Both the position numbers and the translations under genes were made by a program. The notes beneath the pieces were generated by a model. The model did not search any database. It saw nothing but the letters and a program-made list of their open reading frames with translations, and had not been told where the DNA came from. Below are positions 62,897-64,000 of a stretch of DNA of 64,000 nucleotides, in pieces. The stretch lies in NCBI RefSeq assembly GCF_001552415.1, contig NZ_BCRD01000002.1, forward strand, positions 434,001-498,000, given 5' to 3'. The DNA is from Corynebacterium xerosis NBRC 16721 = ATCC 373. Lineage in GTDB: Bacteria > Actinomycetota > Actinomycetes > Mycobacteriales > Mycobacteriaceae. Position 1 is the stretch's first letter. Each line of letters starts with the position of its first letter.

Positions 62897-64000
62897 CTAC
62901 TCCGGCAGCACCTCTCCCAGCACGCGGAGGGTGTTGACGCCCATGATCTTCGCGATGTCCTCCTCCGAGTACCCGCGGTCCATCAACTCCTGCGTGATCA
63001 CGGCCAGCTGCGAGGCATCCCACGGCACCTCGACCGACCCGTCGAAGTCCGAACCCAACGCTGCCGCGTCGATGCCGGCCACCTCCACCACATGGTCGAT
63101 CGCATCGACCACCGGCTCGACGCCCAGGCCGCACACCGCGTCCTCCCAGTAGCCCACGCCGATCACGCCCCCGGTGCCGGCGATGCCCCGAATCTGCTCA
63201 TCGGTCAGATTCCGGTTCACGTCGCACGTGGCGCGCACGCCGCCATGGGAATACACGACCGGCCCGTCGGCAAGCGAGATCATTTCCTCCATCGCCTCGG
63301 GGCTCGCATGCGCCAAATCCACGACCATGCCCAGCTCCTGCATCTGCGTGAACATCTCGCGGCCCAGATCCGTCAGGCCACCGCGATCGACGCCATGCAT
63401 GGACCCGGCGACCTCGTTGTCGAAGAAGTGCGTGAACCCGGCCATCCGTGCCCCCGCGTCATACAGGCGCTTCAAATTCGCCCCGTTGCCCTCCAGATTG
63501 TGCAGCCCCTCCAGCGCATACAACGCGCCGATGGCATCGCCGCCGGCCTCGCGCTCGGCCACCAACGCCTCCAGATCCCCCTTCGTCCGGATCCACCGCA
63601 ACTGCCCGTCCGACCCCTCGACCGCCCGATCCAGCTTCTCGGCGTGATACATCGACCGCTCGAACGGCGAATTCCACGTCCGCGGCGGCTGCAACTGCGC
63701 CACCGACAGGGGAGTGATGTTGTCCGTCTCATCCGTGTTGCCGTCCAGATTCTGCCCCCGGGGCGACTTGGTCACCGACGCGAACACCTGCAGCGCCACG
63801 TTGCCCTCCCGAAGCCGCGGCACATCCACGTGTCCGCGATCCGCGCGCTCCAGAATCGACCGCTTCCACAACAGCGCATCCGAATGCATGTCGGCGATGG
63901 TCAACCGCCCGTGCAGGTCCAGGGCCTCGGGGGAGGGGTCCTTCAGCTCGACCTCGGCAACCGGATTCAGTTGCTTTTCGACGATCCCCGGCGCCACCGC
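62897..64000 (-). CDS. Membrane dipeptidase (peptidase M19), 5' cut by window
   Basis: At least 366 residues of an M19 renal-dipeptidase-like zinc enzyme. The zinc site is spread over DMHSD (HxD near residue 38), ALEGLHNL (bridging Glu), DLAHAS and YSHGGVRATCDVNRNL (His ligands), and GSDFDG completes the active site. The frame is open to the window edge; GTG at 63997 may be the start or internal. It cuts dipeptides, possibly D-amino-acid containing. It is backbone, immediately after the island. Confidence 0.9.
   Translation of the reverse strand, partial: AVAPGIVEKQLNPVAEVELKDPSPEALDLHGRLTIADMHSDALLWKRSILERADRGHVDVPRLREGNVALQVFASVTKSPRGQNLDGNTDETDNITPLSVAQLQPPRTWNSPFERSMYHAEKLDRAVEGSDGQLRWIRTKGDLEALVAEREAGGDAIGALYALEGLHNLEGNGANLKRLYDAGARMAGFTHFFDNEVAGSMHGVDRGGLTDLGREMFTQMQELGMVVDLAHASPEAMEEMISLADGPVVYSHGGVRATCDVNRNLTDEQIRGIAGTGGVIGVGYWEDAVCGLGVEPVVDAIDHVVEVAGIDAAALGSDFDGSVEVPWDASQLAVITQELMDRGYSEEDIAKIMGVNTLRVLGEVLPE

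Overview
This is a high-GC (roughly 70% by eye) actinobacterial chromosome segment. Gene content and order point to the genus Corynebacterium: typA, lpqW, mshB, fdxC and dapC; then dapD, a permease, a second dapD-like gene and dapE; then a LOG protein, folP2, gpgS and a DUF3117 protein; then glgA/glgC; then sigE, cseE, htrA and tatB; then mrp, DUF1003, an MgtE-N/CBS protein and corA; then the fused 2-oxoglutarate dehydrogenase odhA beside a double-length ABC exporter. The same backbone order is known in Mycobacterium tuberculosis. A second dapD copy, and odhA next to a fused ABC exporter, are corynebacterial traits. The species cannot be named from this sequence.

Layout. 1-6 kb: translation GTPase TypA (5' cut by the window), the envelope lipoprotein LpqW, mycothiol deacetylase MshB, a ferredoxin and lysine-pathway DapC. 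6-11 kb: accessory genes, namely an AbiEi/DUF559-like protein, a small XRE regulator with a membrane protein, a pseudouridine synthase and a secreted cutinase. 11-17.4 kb: the diaminopimelate cluster (dapD, permease, dapD-like, dapE). 17.4-20.3 kb: a tightly overlapping operon LOG-folP2-gpgS-small membrane protein, then DUF3117. 20.5-29.3 kb: metabolic genes, including a frameshifted GH32 sucrase, acetolactate decarboxylase, glycogen glgA/glgC (divergent), a DJ-1/PfpI protein and an LD-carboxypeptidase. 29.3-33.5 kb: methyltransferase, sigE, anti-sigma, HtrA and TatB, an envelope-stress module. 33.9-41.5 kb: nitronate monooxygenase, Mrp, Mg2+-related membrane proteins, CorA, a lipoprotein and a His-rich ArsR regulator. 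42-53.9 kb: odhA, ABC exporter, EcsC-like, FhuF-like and two unknown proteins. 54.0-62.8 kb: a lower-GC defence island. 62.9-64 kb: an M19 dipeptidase cut by the window end.

The defence island has six genes that overlap or nearly abut on the minus strand: Z1 helicase/endonuclease, PD-(D/E)XK nuclease, GHKL (paraMORC-type) ATPase, an unknown protein, a DUF6339-like protein and a C5 cytosine methyltransferase. A vsr nuclease gene converges on them from the plus strand. It looks like a complete restriction-modification system driven by a MORC-like ATPase and a superfamily II helicase. Related neighbourhoods have been described computationally, but two components here are uncharacterised.

The least expected signal is an 11-base motif, GCTTGACGACG, with tolerated changes at its two central bases. 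I count 34 copies between 1.7 and 53.6 kb, on both strands, inside genes, over stop codons and as hairpin arms. There is none in the defence island. Its density, lack of polarity and inverted pairing resemble DNA uptake signal sequences of other bacteria, though its role is unknown.
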